DNA of 64,000 nt from Photobacterium frigidiphilum. Lineage in GTDB: Bacteria > Pseudomonadota > Gammaproteobacteria > Enterobacterales > Vibrionaceae. A program made the position numbers and the translations under genes. Position 1 is the first letter of the stretch, and the number at the start of each line of letters is the position of its first letter. The stretch is taken from positions 1 through 64,000 of the forward strand of contig NZ_PYMJ01000033.1 in NCBI RefSeq assembly GCF_003025615.1, read 5' to 3'. The notes beneath the pieces are model-generated. The model was not told the origin of the DNA. It was given only the letters and a program-made list of their open reading frames with translations, and made no database searches. Shown piece after piece: positions 7,855-16,673 of this stretch.

Positions 7855-9798
7855 ATGACGGGATATTTTCTTCAGGCATTTATCTATTTATTTGCAGCTG
7901 TTATTGCAGTGCCTATCGCCAAAAGACTGGGATTAGGTTCGGTATTAGGGTATTTAATCGCAGGTGTGGTGATAGGGCCTGTTATTGGCTTAGTGGGTAG
8001 CGAGACAACTACCATTCAACACTTTGCTGAATTTGGTGTCGTGATGATGCTGTTTTTAGTGGGGTTAGAATTAGAACCAAGAATGCTTTGGGATATGCGC
8101 CATCGTCTTGTCGGTTTGGGAGGCCTGCAGGTTGGGCTTAGCACCTTTATTGTGATGGCTATTGCGATGGCTATGGGGATTGGTTGGACGGTTGCATTAA
8201 CAATCGGTTTGGTTTTTTCACTCTCTTCAACGGCAATTGTACTTCAGACATTTAATGAGAAAGGATTAGGTAAAACTGAAGGCGGTCGCACTGCATTTTC
8301 GGTTCTTCTGTTCCAAGATATTGCGGTTATCCCAATGCTGGCTTTAATTCCATTGTTGGCGTTACCAGAGTTAGTAGAAAAAGCGCAAAATCTAGTGCAA
8401 ACAGCATCTGAACATAGCGAAGAGCTTAGCCTTGTTGCTGGGCTTCCTGGCTGGGCTTATGCCATTGTGGTTATTACGGCTATTGTTATCGTTGTTGTTG
8501 GCGGGCACTTTTTAAGTCGTCCACTATTTCGCTTTGTTGCCAGTTCAGGCTTACGAGAGATATTTACAGCGACAGCACTCATGCTGGTGATTGGTATTGC
8601 AGCCTTAATGAGTTTGGTCGGGTTATCACCTGCTTTGGGCACTTTCTTAGCCGGTGTTGTATTAGCTAACAGCGAATTCAGACATGAGCTTGAATCTAAC
8701 CTTGAGCCGTTTAAAGGTCTATTACTGGGGCTATTTTTTATCACAGTCGGTGCAGGCATTGATTTTGGTGTGTTATTCGGTGACTTCAGTACGGTAATTG
8801 GTTTAACGCTGGGGGTTATGCTAATTAAAGCAACAGTGCTACTTGTACTGTCATTTATCTTTAAAGTGAAAGGTAGTGACCGTTGGCTTTTTGCCCTTAG
8901 TTTGGCACAAGCGGGTGAGTTTGGTTTTGTGTTATTGAGCTATACCGTGCAAAACCATGTACTTCCAACTGATATTGCAAAGACACTATCGTTAGTTGTT
9001 GCTCTGTCGATGTTTTTAACACCGGGCTTATTCATTCTGTTCGACAAGGTGATTCTTCCACGTTTCCAGAAAACAGAGAATGAACGAGAAGCCGATGAAA
9101 TTGATGAGCAAGGTACTGTAATCATCGCGGGTATTGGTCGTTTTGGTCAGATTGTTAACCGCTTGCTGGTGGCGAATGGGGTTAAAACTGTCGTGCTCGA
9201 TCACGAGGTCGGACAGATTGAAAACATGCGCAGTATTGGTATTAAAAGCTTCTTTGGTGATGCGACTCGTCCTGATTTACTGCACACATCGGGAATAGAA
9301 GAAGCCAAAGTCATGATTGTGGCTATCGACGATAAAGAGCGTGCGGTTGAATTGGTGAAATATGTAAGAAAATCCTATCCACATATTCGCATATTAGCGC
9401 GTGCCTACGATCGAGGCCATCATTATGCGCTACGCTGTGCTGGGGCTGATTATATGATTAGCGAAACATACCGCTCTGCATTGGCTTTAGGTACTCAAGC
9501 ATTGAAGGATGTTGGTTTTCATCCGTTTCGCGCCGAGCAGTTAAAAGCTGCATTCGTCGAAACAGAAGCAAAAAGTAAAGAAGTGCTTTACCAAACATGG
9601 AAAGAAAGCACGGAAGAGAACAAGTTTAATGCGTCTTACCGTGAACTCTTTATGCAGTTAGAAGAAGCGCTAGGTGAAGCGATGAAAGGTGAACGCAGTG
9701 ATAAACATGCAAAAAGTGAACGAGGGTGGACACCACCACCCAAAGGATACTCGGATGTTGTCGAGAAGCTACAAGCAGAAAAAGGCGATGAGAACTAA
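7855..9798 (+). CDS. kefB: Glutathione-regulated potassium efflux antiporter KefB
   Basis: Inner-membrane K+/H+ antiporter of the CPA2 family that acidifies the cytoplasm to protect against electrophiles. At 647 residues it is close to the usual KefB/KefC length. The first ~390 residues form a Na+/H+-exchanger-type membrane domain with about 12 hydrophobic segments; the loop HELESNLEPFKGLLLGLFF matches the regulatory loop region of Kef proteins. From about residue 419 an RCK/TrkA-N domain begins with the Rossmann motif IAGIGRFGQ, the site that binds glutathione conjugates and NAD-type nucleotides. A charged tail of about 100 residues follows. The upstream flavodoxin-fold gene supports a glutathione-gated Kef system. 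Distinction from kefC rests on overall similarity by eye. Confidence 0.85.
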   Translation: MTGYFLQAFIYLFAAVIAVPIAKRLGLGSVLGYLIAGVVIGPVIGLVGSETTTIQHFAEFGVVMMLFLVGLELEPRMLWDMRHRLVGLGGLQVGLSTFIVMAIAMAMGIGWTVALTIGLVFSLSSTAIVLQTFNEKGLGKTEGGRTAFSVLLFQDIAVIPMLALIPLLALPELVEKAQNLVQTASEHSEELSLVAGLPGWAYAIVVITAIVIVVVGGHFLSRPLFRFVASSGLREIFTATALMLVIGIAALMSLVGLSPALGTFLAGVVLANSEFRHELESNLEPFKGLLLGLFFITVGAGIDFGVLFGDFSTVIGLTLGVMLIKATVLLVLSFIFKVKGSDRWLFALSLAQAGEFGFVLLSYTVQNHVLPTDIAKTLSLVVALSMFLTPGLFILFDKVILPRFQKTENEREADEIDEQGTVIIAGIGRFGQIVNRLLVANGVKTVVLDHEVGQIENMRSIGIKSFFGDATRPDLLHTSGIEEAKVMIVAIDDKERAVELVKYVRKSYPHIRILARAYDRGHHYALRCAGADYMISETYRSALALGTQALKDVGFHPFRAEQLKAAFVETEAKSKEVLYQTWKESTEENKFNASYRELFMQLEEALGEAMKGERSDKHAKSERGWTPPPKGYSDVVEKLQAEKGDEN

Positions 9799-9850
9799 GT
9801 TGTTGTGTAGAAAAACATTCATCTGTTTGGGAACTGTATTTTAAAAAAAT

Positions 9851-9904
9851 AAGTGATGAGTTAAGGCTGTGAATATTGCCATTTAACTCACCACTTTTAT
9901 TTCA
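9851..9904. terminator. Bidirectional terminator between kefB and the lapB-like gene
   Basis: An imperfect stem of about 14 bp (AAGTGATGAGTTAA at 9851-9864, TTAACTCACCACTT at 9883-9896) is flanked by seven A on the left and TTTTATTT on the right. It lies between two convergent genes and could end both transcripts. Confidence 0.7.
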
Positions 9905-9980
9905 TTGCTCGAGTGCTTTTTACTGTTATTTTTCTATTTTATCATTGATAGTTGTGGCTAGATTATTCTAGCTTCGCGAC

Positions 9981-12107
9981 TTATTCGTTACTGGCTCTTG
10001 CTCGAGTAACGTTGCCTTCACTTAATTGTTTGAGCACCTGATTTTTAGGACCATCAGCAATAATGTGCCCTTGTTCCATCACAATTAAACGGTCAACAAT
10101 ATCTAACATGCTGGTTTTATGAGTAATAAGAATAAGCGTTTCATCTTTAGATAAGCTTTTTAATTGATGCTTAATGTACATCTCTGAACGGTTATCCATG
10201 CTGCTTGTTGGTTCATCCATTAACAGAACGGGAGGCTTTCCAACCAGAGCACGTGCAATCGCAATGGCTTGACGTTGCCCGCCTGAAAGAGATGCGCCAC
10301 CTTCACCGACTTGTTTCTCTAAACCTGCTGCATCTTGCTGTGTAAAGTTTGTTACCCCTGCTCGTTCTGCGGCAAGTAAAATGTCTTGATCCGTTGTTAA
10401 CGGGCGACCCAATATGATGTTGTCGCGAATAGAACCAAAGAACAAGGTTATGTCTTGAGGCACACAACCGATATTTCGACGTACATCAATGTGATGAAGT
10501 TGGTTGATGTCGGTATCATCAATTTGAACCGATCCCTCAATGGGCTGATATAATCCCATAATCAAGCGTTCAATTGTGGTTTTACCAGAACCAATACGGC
10601 CAATAATGGCGATTTTCTCACCCGGATTAATCGTGAAGCTCACGTCTTTAAGTGCTGCGCTGGTTGCATTGGGGTAAGTAAAGCTGACTTTATCAAAAAC
10701 AATTTTCCCTTTGATAACAGGGCGGTGGATGTAGCGTTTACCATCTTCTTGCTCTGTCGGCATCTGCATGAGCTGTTCGATGATTGTCATCGCTGATTTT
10801 GCTTGATTATAACGAGTTGATAACAATGAAAGTTGCACCATAGGGCCAACAGCTCGTCCGCTTAGCATGGTGGCGGCAATGAGTCCGCCCATGGTTAACT
10901 GACCATCAGCAATGAGATATACGCCAAATACGATCATGGCAACGGACACGAATTGCTGTAAAAACCCTGCAGTATTTTGAACCGAATCAGTAAGACGACG
11001 AGATTTGATCCCCCAGTTGGCCATGTGAGCAACTGCTTCTTCCCAACGGTATTGAAATTGATTTTGTGCCCCAAACAGCTTCACGGTTTCCAAGCCACTC
11101 AAGCTTTCAATTAAGTTCGCATTTTTTTGCGATGAAAGACGAGAACCTTCTTCAATACTACGACGTAAAGGTCGTTGAATGAGTAAGCTATAAATAGCCA
11201 GAATAGTTACCGCAACCAAAGGGACAAGTGCTAGAGGGCCTGCAACAAACCAAATAATAAGAAGAAACATCAATGCAAATGGTAAATCAATCATTGATGA
11301 AACTGTGGCAGAGGTAAAAAATTCTCTTATGGATTCAAATTCTTGCATATGACGAGCAAACGCACCCACTGAAGGCGGCTTGGCTTCCATACGAATACCC
11401 ATGACTCGGCTAAATATTTTAGCTGAAATTAACAGGTCTGATTTTTTTCCGGCTAAGTCAATGAAGTAACTACGCATGACTTTTAGCACTAAATCAAAGC
11501 CAAAAATAATGGTGATACCAATTGCCAGTACCCATAAAGAGTCAAACGCAAGATTAGGTACTATTTTATCGTAAACAAGACGAGTGAAAAGAGGGGCAGA
11601 AATAGCAAAAATATTGATCAAAATGGAAGCGATGAATACATCTCGGTAGATGTTACGAGATTCCCATAATGTACTCCAAAACCAGTGGCCATCACGCGTT
11701 TTTAATATTTCAGGTGAACGCTCATCATATCGAAAGCGTTTTTTCATCAAAAATAAATGACCAGTGTATTGCTGGTTTAAGTCATCAAGGCTTATCCATT
11801 GCTGGCTATCGTCTGATTGTGCCAGTACAACTTCTACTTCGCCTTTTTCATTATCTACACTCAGCACAACACATGCATCGCCACCTTTTAATAGTGCGAC
11901 GACAGGGAATAATAACGGTGAGATGTCTTTGAGTGCAATTTTGCTATCTTTGGCTTGCAAACCTGCTTTTTCGGCTGCACGAGGTAGAAGGAATGGAGTA
12001 AGAAGACCATCGGCAAGGGGAAGATCTGCAACCAAGGCTTCAGGAGAGTTAGCTTGTCCATAATAGCGGCTAACATAGACTAAAGACTGCAGTAGTGGGT
12101 CTTTCAT
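9981..12107 (-). CDS. lapB: Type I secretion ABC transporter/ATPase (LapB-like)
   Basis: Inner-membrane exporter that, with the HlyD adaptor and TolC-like channel of this operon, secretes the giant adhesin. The 708-residue protein has an N-terminal C39-like domain (about 1-130) lacking the catalytic cysteine (VYVSRYYG where peptidases have a Cys), as in exporters of RTX proteins. A six-helix membrane domain (about 155-440) follows, then an ATPase with Walker A GRIGSGKT (503-510), signature LSGGQ (607-611) and Walker B VLLMDEP (627-633). Its start overlaps the end of the LapD-like gene by four bases. It is the last gene of the operon. Confidence 0.92.
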   Translation of the reverse strand: MKDPLLQSLVYVSRYYGQANSPEALVADLPLADGLLTPFLLPRAAEKAGLQAKDSKIALKDISPLLFPVVALLKGGDACVVLSVDNEKGEVEVVLAQSDDSQQWISLDDLNQQYTGHLFLMKKRFRYDERSPEILKTRDGHWFWSTLWESRNIYRDVFIASILINIFAISAPLFTRLVYDKIVPNLAFDSLWVLAIGITIIFGFDLVLKVMRSYFIDLAGKKSDLLISAKIFSRVMGIRMEAKPPSVGAFARHMQEFESIREFFTSATVSSMIDLPFALMFLLIIWFVAGPLALVPLVAVTILAIYSLLIQRPLRRSIEEGSRLSSQKNANLIESLSGLETVKLFGAQNQFQYRWEEAVAHMANWGIKSRRLTDSVQNTAGFLQQFVSVAMIVFGVYLIADGQLTMGGLIAATMLSGRAVGPMVQLSLLSTRYNQAKSAMTIIEQLMQMPTEQEDGKRYIHRPVIKGKIVFDKVSFTYPNATSAALKDVSFTINPGEKIAIIGRIGSGKTTIERLIMGLYQPIEGSVQIDDTDINQLHHIDVRRNIGCVPQDITLFFGSIRDNIILGRPLTTDQDILLAAERAGVTNFTQQDAAGLEKQVGEGGASLSGGQRQAIAIARALVGKPPVLLMDEPTSSMDNRSEMYIKHQLKSLSKDETLILITHKTSMLDIVDRLIVMEQGHIIADGPKNQVLKQLSEGNVTRARASNE

Positions 12108-14056
12108 ACTGTTTTCTCGCTATTTATTTTATCTACCACATAGCCTTGGAAACCTCGCACCATGAGTTCGGCCAGCTTTTCTTGCTGGCTAATTGTTTCA
12201 ACACGAGTGGCGATGGTGGTGATTAATAGATTATTCGCTGTGCGGGTAATTGATGCGAGTACATCAGCTTTAACTTGATGTTCAATTTGATGAGTATAGG
12301 CAAAATCCAGTTTTACATAAGCCGGACGGAACTTATTAAGATAGCCGATCGAACTGAAATTATGCCCAAAATTATCGATACCAAAGGCGAAGTTATTTTG
12401 ATGGATAATTTCACACAATAACCCTGCATTGTCGCTATGTTTAATAAAACAAATTTCAGGAAGCTCAAATATAATACGTTCTTTCAGTTGTGGGTTAGAT
12501 TGCATTTTATTGGCTAGCCAGCGAATAAATCCAGTGTCGTTCACACTACTTTTTGTAATATTAACGGCAATGTTTCCGACATTTTTATCGCTATTTAGCA
12601 CATTGAATAGCTCATCGATAATGTGCATATCCATATGTGTACCCGCATTTAATTGTTCTATTGCACCTAAGAACTGTGCTGCCGAGTAATGTTGGCTGCC
12701 TTTCTTAATGTAGGCAAATGCTTCTTGATGGAGGGTGTTCTGGTGATGATCAATTGCTTTTTGGAAATTGAATTTAAACAACTTATTAGCAATAGCTTCG
12801 TCTACTAATGCTTTCCATTGTTGCTTACCCATAGTGGTTTGTTTGCCTGTGTCGCTTTGTTCTTTTACATCAAATAATGCAAGGGGCTCTTGCGGTTGTT
12901 GCCTTGCTTGCATTAGAGCATTGTCAGCTTGAGCAAGTAGCGTTGTAATATTATCATCATGGTTGCGCATGACTAAACCGACAGTCGCTTGAACTGGAGC
13001 AAGATCGAGAGGATCGCTTTGCAGTTCAGATGTCATGTGCAGTAATGAGCGGCCAATTATTTTTAGCTCAGCAGCTGTGATATTTGGCGCGAGTAACATG
13101 AATTCGCACTGGTTAAGGCGCGCAATAGTGTAATCATCGTTGATGAGCTCTTTCATCCGAACAGACAGTGTTTGTACTAGGTAATCACCAGCCTCATATC
13201 CATCTTGTAGATAGGCATCTGTAATTAAATCCACTTTTAATAATGCGATACCGCCTTCTGATGGTGATGATAACCAAGAATTAAGTTGAGTCATTAAGTA
13301 ACTACGGTTTGCTAGCCCCGATACCGGATCTTGATAAGCCCTAATGCGTAAATTATCAGCTTCTTGTGCTTGTTGATCAAAATGAACTTTAAGCTGTGCA
13401 CTCATATGGTTAAACGCAATAACAACGTCACTTAACTCGCGAATGTTGGGAATAGCTAAAGGGTCGCCAAATTGATTATTTGACATTTGACGGGCACGAA
13501 TTTGAATCGCTTTTAGCGGTTTAAGTACTTTGGATAAAATAAATGCGAGAAATAGTAAGCCTAACAAGAACGTGGCAGTAAAGCCGATCAGAAGTTGTAA
13601 ACTGGCTTGCCAAAGTTGCTGGTAAACATAGATAGAGCTGCTGGTTACAGTGAGGCTTGCTAGTTGCATCCAACCACTGGTTAAGGTCGTGGTTCGAGTG
13701 ATAGGCTCAATGATTATTACACTTTGAAACCAGCTGGGTACACCTGCTACCTGCGTAGGATAACTGCGCACAATTTCACCGCTGTCATTCAACATACTTA
13801 AGTGCACTTTGCTGTAAAAGCTGCTGTCAAAGGTGGCATTGATTACAGACTCTGCAGATATTGTGTCATTGACCTCCAAGTAGGGGGCCAGCGCCATACC
13901 AACAGCACTGATCGCATTATCTATTTCTGTTGATTGTTGCTCACGTAAAAAGTCACGTGTTGTGTTGAATTGAATCACAAACACGGAGGTGATAAGCGCA
14001 AAAAATACAACCAGCATCCATATCAAGAGTTGTCTATAAAGTGTCATTGTGGTCAC
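12104..14056 (-). CDS. lapD: LapD-like inside-out c-di-GMP receptor (degenerate GGDEF-EAL)
   Basis: Inner-membrane receptor that binds c-di-GMP in the cytoplasm and controls a periplasmic LapG protease. The 650-residue protein has a first membrane helix (about 8-29), a periplasmic LapD/MoxY-type domain (30-150) with a VPSWF motif (Trp109) where LapD uses a Trp to hold LapG, a second helix (about 153-175), a HAMP linker, then GGDEF and EAL domains. Both are degenerate: GGDEF reads NQCEF (315-319) and EAL reads EAF (445-447), so it should sense rather than make or break c-di-GMP. It overlaps the lapG stop and lapB start by four bases each, consistent with coupled translation. Residual EAL activity cannot be excluded by reading alone. 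Confidence 0.9.
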   Translation of the reverse strand: MTTMTLYRQLLIWMLVVFFALITSVFVIQFNTTRDFLREQQSTEIDNAISAVGMALAPYLEVNDTISAESVINATFDSSFYSKVHLSMLNDSGEIVRSYPTQVAGVPSWFQSVIIIEPITRTTTLTSGWMQLASLTVTSSSIYVYQQLWQASLQLLIGFTATFLLGLLFLAFILSKVLKPLKAIQIRARQMSNNQFGDPLAIPNIRELSDVVIAFNHMSAQLKVHFDQQAQEADNLRIRAYQDPVSGLANRSYLMTQLNSWLSSPSEGGIALLKVDLITDAYLQDGYEAGDYLVQTLSVRMKELINDDYTIARLNQCEFMLLAPNITAAELKIIGRSLLHMTSELQSDPLDLAPVQATVGLVMRNHDDNITTLLAQADNALMQARQQPQEPLALFDVKEQSDTGKQTTMGKQQWKALVDEAIANKLFKFNFQKAIDHHQNTLHQEAFAYIKKGSQHYSAAQFLGAIEQLNAGTHMDMHIIDELFNVLNSDKNVGNIAVNITKSSVNDTGFIRWLANKMQSNPQLKERIIFELPEICFIKHSDNAGLLCEIIHQNNFAFGIDNFGHNFSSIGYLNKFRPAYVKLDFAYTHQIEHQVKADVLASITRTANNLLITTIATRVETISQQEKLAELMVRGFQGYVVDKINSEKTV

Positions 14057-14718
14057 TCATCAAAGTTAATTTTAGGTCTATTCAGTTTTATACGATCTGA
14101 ACGTTGGCGTAGGTCATTCCACAAACTTAACCTGGAAGCTTTACCTGCTAACTGTCCTTGTCCTTTCTGTTTCATCAACCAGAGTTTGCTAGCATTAAAG
14201 CTGTATATAGGCAGTAAATCTGGTCGTTCTGTTGCTGGCTTAATGTCACCATTAAGGTTATCAAGCAGCAATGGTACAGATGACGGGGTAGGGTAATAGG
14301 CTACCACCATATGAAACTGATTAAGTTCTAGTGCCTTTACATATACTAATCGTAACTTGTTATCGGCAACGCCCAATTCACGCAACGAGAAGTATTTTGC
14401 AATACTGAAATCTTCACAATCACCAGCCCCCACACCTAGAAACTCAAGGGGGGTCGCCCAGAAGTCTTCTTTTCCCCATAGCTTGATATCATCAATAAAA
14501 ATCAGCTGGTTAAAGAAATTATTTACCTCTTGTAGCTTGGTATCAATATCTTGTGAAGCATTATCATTAACAATATTCCGCCATGCCGTCACTCGCTTTC
14601 CAGCACGTTCACCATAAAATTGCATGATGGTATTGATTTGCTTCGACTCTTTATCCGTCAATGCAATCGCACTTGTTGATAATAATAGAGCGAGAACCCA
14701 GAAAGCCACTCTCTTCAT
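14053..14718 (-). CDS. lapG: LapG-like periplasmic cysteine protease
   Basis: Transglutaminase-like cysteine peptidase (BTLCP, DUF920) that cuts Lap-type adhesins in their N-terminal retention module and so releases them from the outer membrane. The 221-residue protein has a signal peptide ending about TSAIA (residue 19) and the catalytic triad Cys101 (GAGDCEDFSIAK), His136 (QFHMVVAYY) and Asp153 (LLLDNLNGD). Acidic residues beside Cys101 (GDCED) fit the calcium site known in LapG. It lies between the OmpA-like lipoprotein and lapD genes. The likely substrate is the 7,881-residue protein encoded divergently, which has an AAAG site at residues 123-126. Confidence 0.92.
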   Translation of the reverse strand: MKRVAFWVLALLLSTSAIALTDKESKQINTIMQFYGERAGKRVTAWRNIVNDNASQDIDTKLQEVNNFFNQLIFIDDIKLWGKEDFWATPLEFLGVGAGDCEDFSIAKYFSLRELGVADNKLRLVYVKALELNQFHMVVAYYPTPSSVPLLLDNLNGDIKPATERPDLLPIYSFNASKLWLMKQKGQGQLAGKASRLSLWNDLRQRSDRIKLNRPKINFDE

Positions 14719-14746
14719 TCTATTGGGTCAATTATCAGTGAAAGCA

Positions 14747-15337
14747 TTAATTATCTCTTAACGTAAAAATAGTCCATTCTTCAACAAGGCTACCTTTTGA
14801 ACCGATAACACGTGCAACAACACGACGGCTTAGCGTGTTAGTGGCTTCACTTGATTCTGCTTCGACTGGCTCAGCGTCGCCAAAGCCAATTGTTTTTATT
14901 CGCTGTGCAGCAACACCTTCGGCAATGAGTTGTTCGCGTACTTTTGCAGCTCGTCGTTTTGATAGACCAATATTGTATTCTGCGTTACCGACTGGGCTCG
15001 CATAACCTTTTAATTCAATATACGTTTCTGGGTATACCTCTAAAAAATCAGCCATACGCTGAATTTCTGACAAAAAGACTTCAGGTATTGTTGATGAATC
15101 ATTGGCAAAAAGAACCCGTACATCATTTTCTTCTTCACGATTTACGCTGGTTGGGCAGCCATCATTATCTACGATGGCAGAATGTGGGGTGTCAGCACAT
15201 TTATCACGAGCGTTAATAACGCCATCGTTATCAAAATCCCGTTGGTCTTGTGATTGCTCAGCAATAGGAGGCTCTTCCACTGTGACAGAACAGCCAAATA
15301 AGGTGAGTGCTAATAAACTGGTTACAGCTCGTTTCAT
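14747..15337 (-). CDS. OmpA-family lipoprotein with thrombospondin type-3-like repeat
   Basis: Predicted outer-membrane lipoprotein that binds peptidoglycan, 196 residues. A lipobox LFGC places the lipidated cysteine at residue 16. A short calcium-binding thrombospondin-3-type stretch (about 33-62: DFDNDGVINARDKCADTP, then DNDGCP) precedes an OmpA C-terminal domain (about 72-182) with the usual ELKGYASPVGNAEYNIGLSKRRA motif, which contains the peptidoglycan-contact residues. It lies inside the type I secretion operon, between the tolC-like and lapG genes. It may anchor or stabilise the export channel or the retained adhesin at the cell wall; this role is inference. Pseudomonas Lap operons do not need such a gene. 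Confidence 0.85.
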   Translation of the reverse strand: MKRAVTSLLALTLFGCSVTVEEPPIAEQSQDQRDFDNDGVINARDKCADTPHSAIVDNDGCPTSVNREEENDVRVLFANDSSTIPEVFLSEIQRMADFLEVYPETYIELKGYASPVGNAEYNIGLSKRRAAKVREQLIAEGVAAQRIKTIGFGDAEPVEAESSEATNTLSRRVVARVIGSKGSLVEEWTIFTLRDN

Positions 15338-15354
15338 TGTTATTATTCCCTTAT

Positions 15355-16668
15355 TTATTTGACTGTTTTAACCCAGCTCTCTGGTACATCAACACGCATT
15401 TCATCGAGTAGTAAACCTGTCGCATTCAAAACACGGTATTTGGCTAAAATACCGCTGTAATGGGCATTTAGATAGGCTTTACGTGATTCAAATAGCTCAT
15501 TTTCTGTGTTCAATACGTCCAATAACGTTCGCTTACCAATTCTAAATTGTTTCTCATAAGCGATGACTGTTCGAGCAGAAGCATCAACATGTTCTTGCAA
15601 AAATTTAGTTTGATCAGATGCCAGTTCCATGGCACTCCATGCTAAACGCGTGCCTTCATCTAGCATGCGGTGGGCGCGATCACGAACATCTTTAGATTTA
15701 TTGATTTGGTATGCCGCACGACGACTTTTTGCTGCATCAGAGCCACCGTTATAGAGGTTATAACGCATTTTTAGCATTGCTTTGAACTCATCGGTATCAC
15801 CACGTGAACCATCGAGTTCTTCTCCCCATTCTTGAGAAGCTTCAATACTGAATGATGGATAAAATGTGCCTTTAGCCTGTTCATATTGTTGCTGAGCAGC
15901 TTCGATATCATTAGAAGCCACATAAATAACAGGGTTGTTCTTTCGTGCTTTTTCCATTGCGTCATCAAGCGAGCTCGCCACGTAATTTATGTCGACTTCT
16001 GGTTTTTCTAACGCCTCGGGATATGCTCCAATTGTACGAATATAAGCTGTATTTTTGTCGTTTAGGTTACTTTTTGCTGATAATAAATTGGTGTTTGAAC
16101 GAGCTAGACGACCTGCTACTTGAGCTAGATCTGCAGTAGAACCTATGCCTGAATCGGCACGCTTTTTAATATCTGAATACATGCGTTGGTGAACCGCAAA
16201 GTTGGCTTCAGACAGCGCTAATATTTCTTGAGCACGTAATACATCGAGGTAGCTTTCTGTGGCTTTTAGTGCCATGTCTTGTGCGTCAGACAATAATTGG
16301 TAACGTTGAGCTTCTGTTTCTGCTTTATTACGCTGAATATCGTTATACGTTATTGAGCCATCCCACAGTAATTGTCTGATTGATATTTTTGCATTTCGAG
16401 GGTCAAATTCCCCTTTAGTGCCTAACTTGTTATCGTAATCTTCATAGCCAATACCGGCCTCTAGATCGACAGAAGGTAGGTAGTCTCCCGTTGATGCATC
16501 AATGAGCTCGTTACGACTCATAAATTCATTATAGGCACTTCGGATTTCCGGGTTTGAGCTTAAGGTTTGAGCAATAGCTTGCTCTAATGATTGAGCCATC
16601 ACAGGCATAGCCATAAATTGTAAGCTAATTACTAGAGCGATCTTTTTAATGCGTTGGTTTGTTATCAT
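15355..16668 (-). CDS. TolC-family outer membrane channel (LapE-like)
   Basis: Outer-membrane efflux channel for the type I secretion system, 437 residues. A signal peptide ends at VMA-Q (about residue 25). Two OEP repeats follow, seen as paired long helical stretches and conserved patterns such as LRAQEILALSEANFAVH and, in the second half, NTENELFESRKAYLNAHYS. Length and pattern fit the TolC/AggA family. It starts five bases after the adaptor gene, so the two are co-transcribed. In Lap systems this channel also retains the adhesin, whose N-terminal module plugs it until LapG cuts; that role is inferred here from the operon and the retention module of the adhesin. Confidence 0.9.
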   Translation of the reverse strand: MITNQRIKKIALVISLQFMAMPVMAQSLEQAIAQTLSSNPEIRSAYNEFMSRNELIDASTGDYLPSVDLEAGIGYEDYDNKLGTKGEFDPRNAKISIRQLLWDGSITYNDIQRNKAETEAQRYQLLSDAQDMALKATESYLDVLRAQEILALSEANFAVHQRMYSDIKKRADSGIGSTADLAQVAGRLARSNTNLLSAKSNLNDKNTAYIRTIGAYPEALEKPEVDINYVASSLDDAMEKARKNNPVIYVASNDIEAAQQQYEQAKGTFYPSFSIEASQEWGEELDGSRGDTDEFKAMLKMRYNLYNGGSDAAKSRRAAYQINKSKDVRDRAHRMLDEGTRLAWSAMELASDQTKFLQEHVDASARTVIAYEKQFRIGKRTLLDVLNTENELFESRKAYLNAHYSGILAKYRVLNATGLLLDEMRVDVPESWVKTVK

Positions 16669-16673
16669 TATAA

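Noticed and set aside
9981-12107. Bacteriocin-type exporter with an active C39 peptidase
   Set aside because: The N-terminal domain lacks the catalytic cysteine, and the operon has an RTX adhesin substrate instead of a double-glycine peptide.
12104-14056. Active diguanylate cyclase/phosphodiesterase
   Set aside because: The GGDEF site reads NQCEF and the EAL site reads EAF; with the LapG neighbour, a receptor role fits better.
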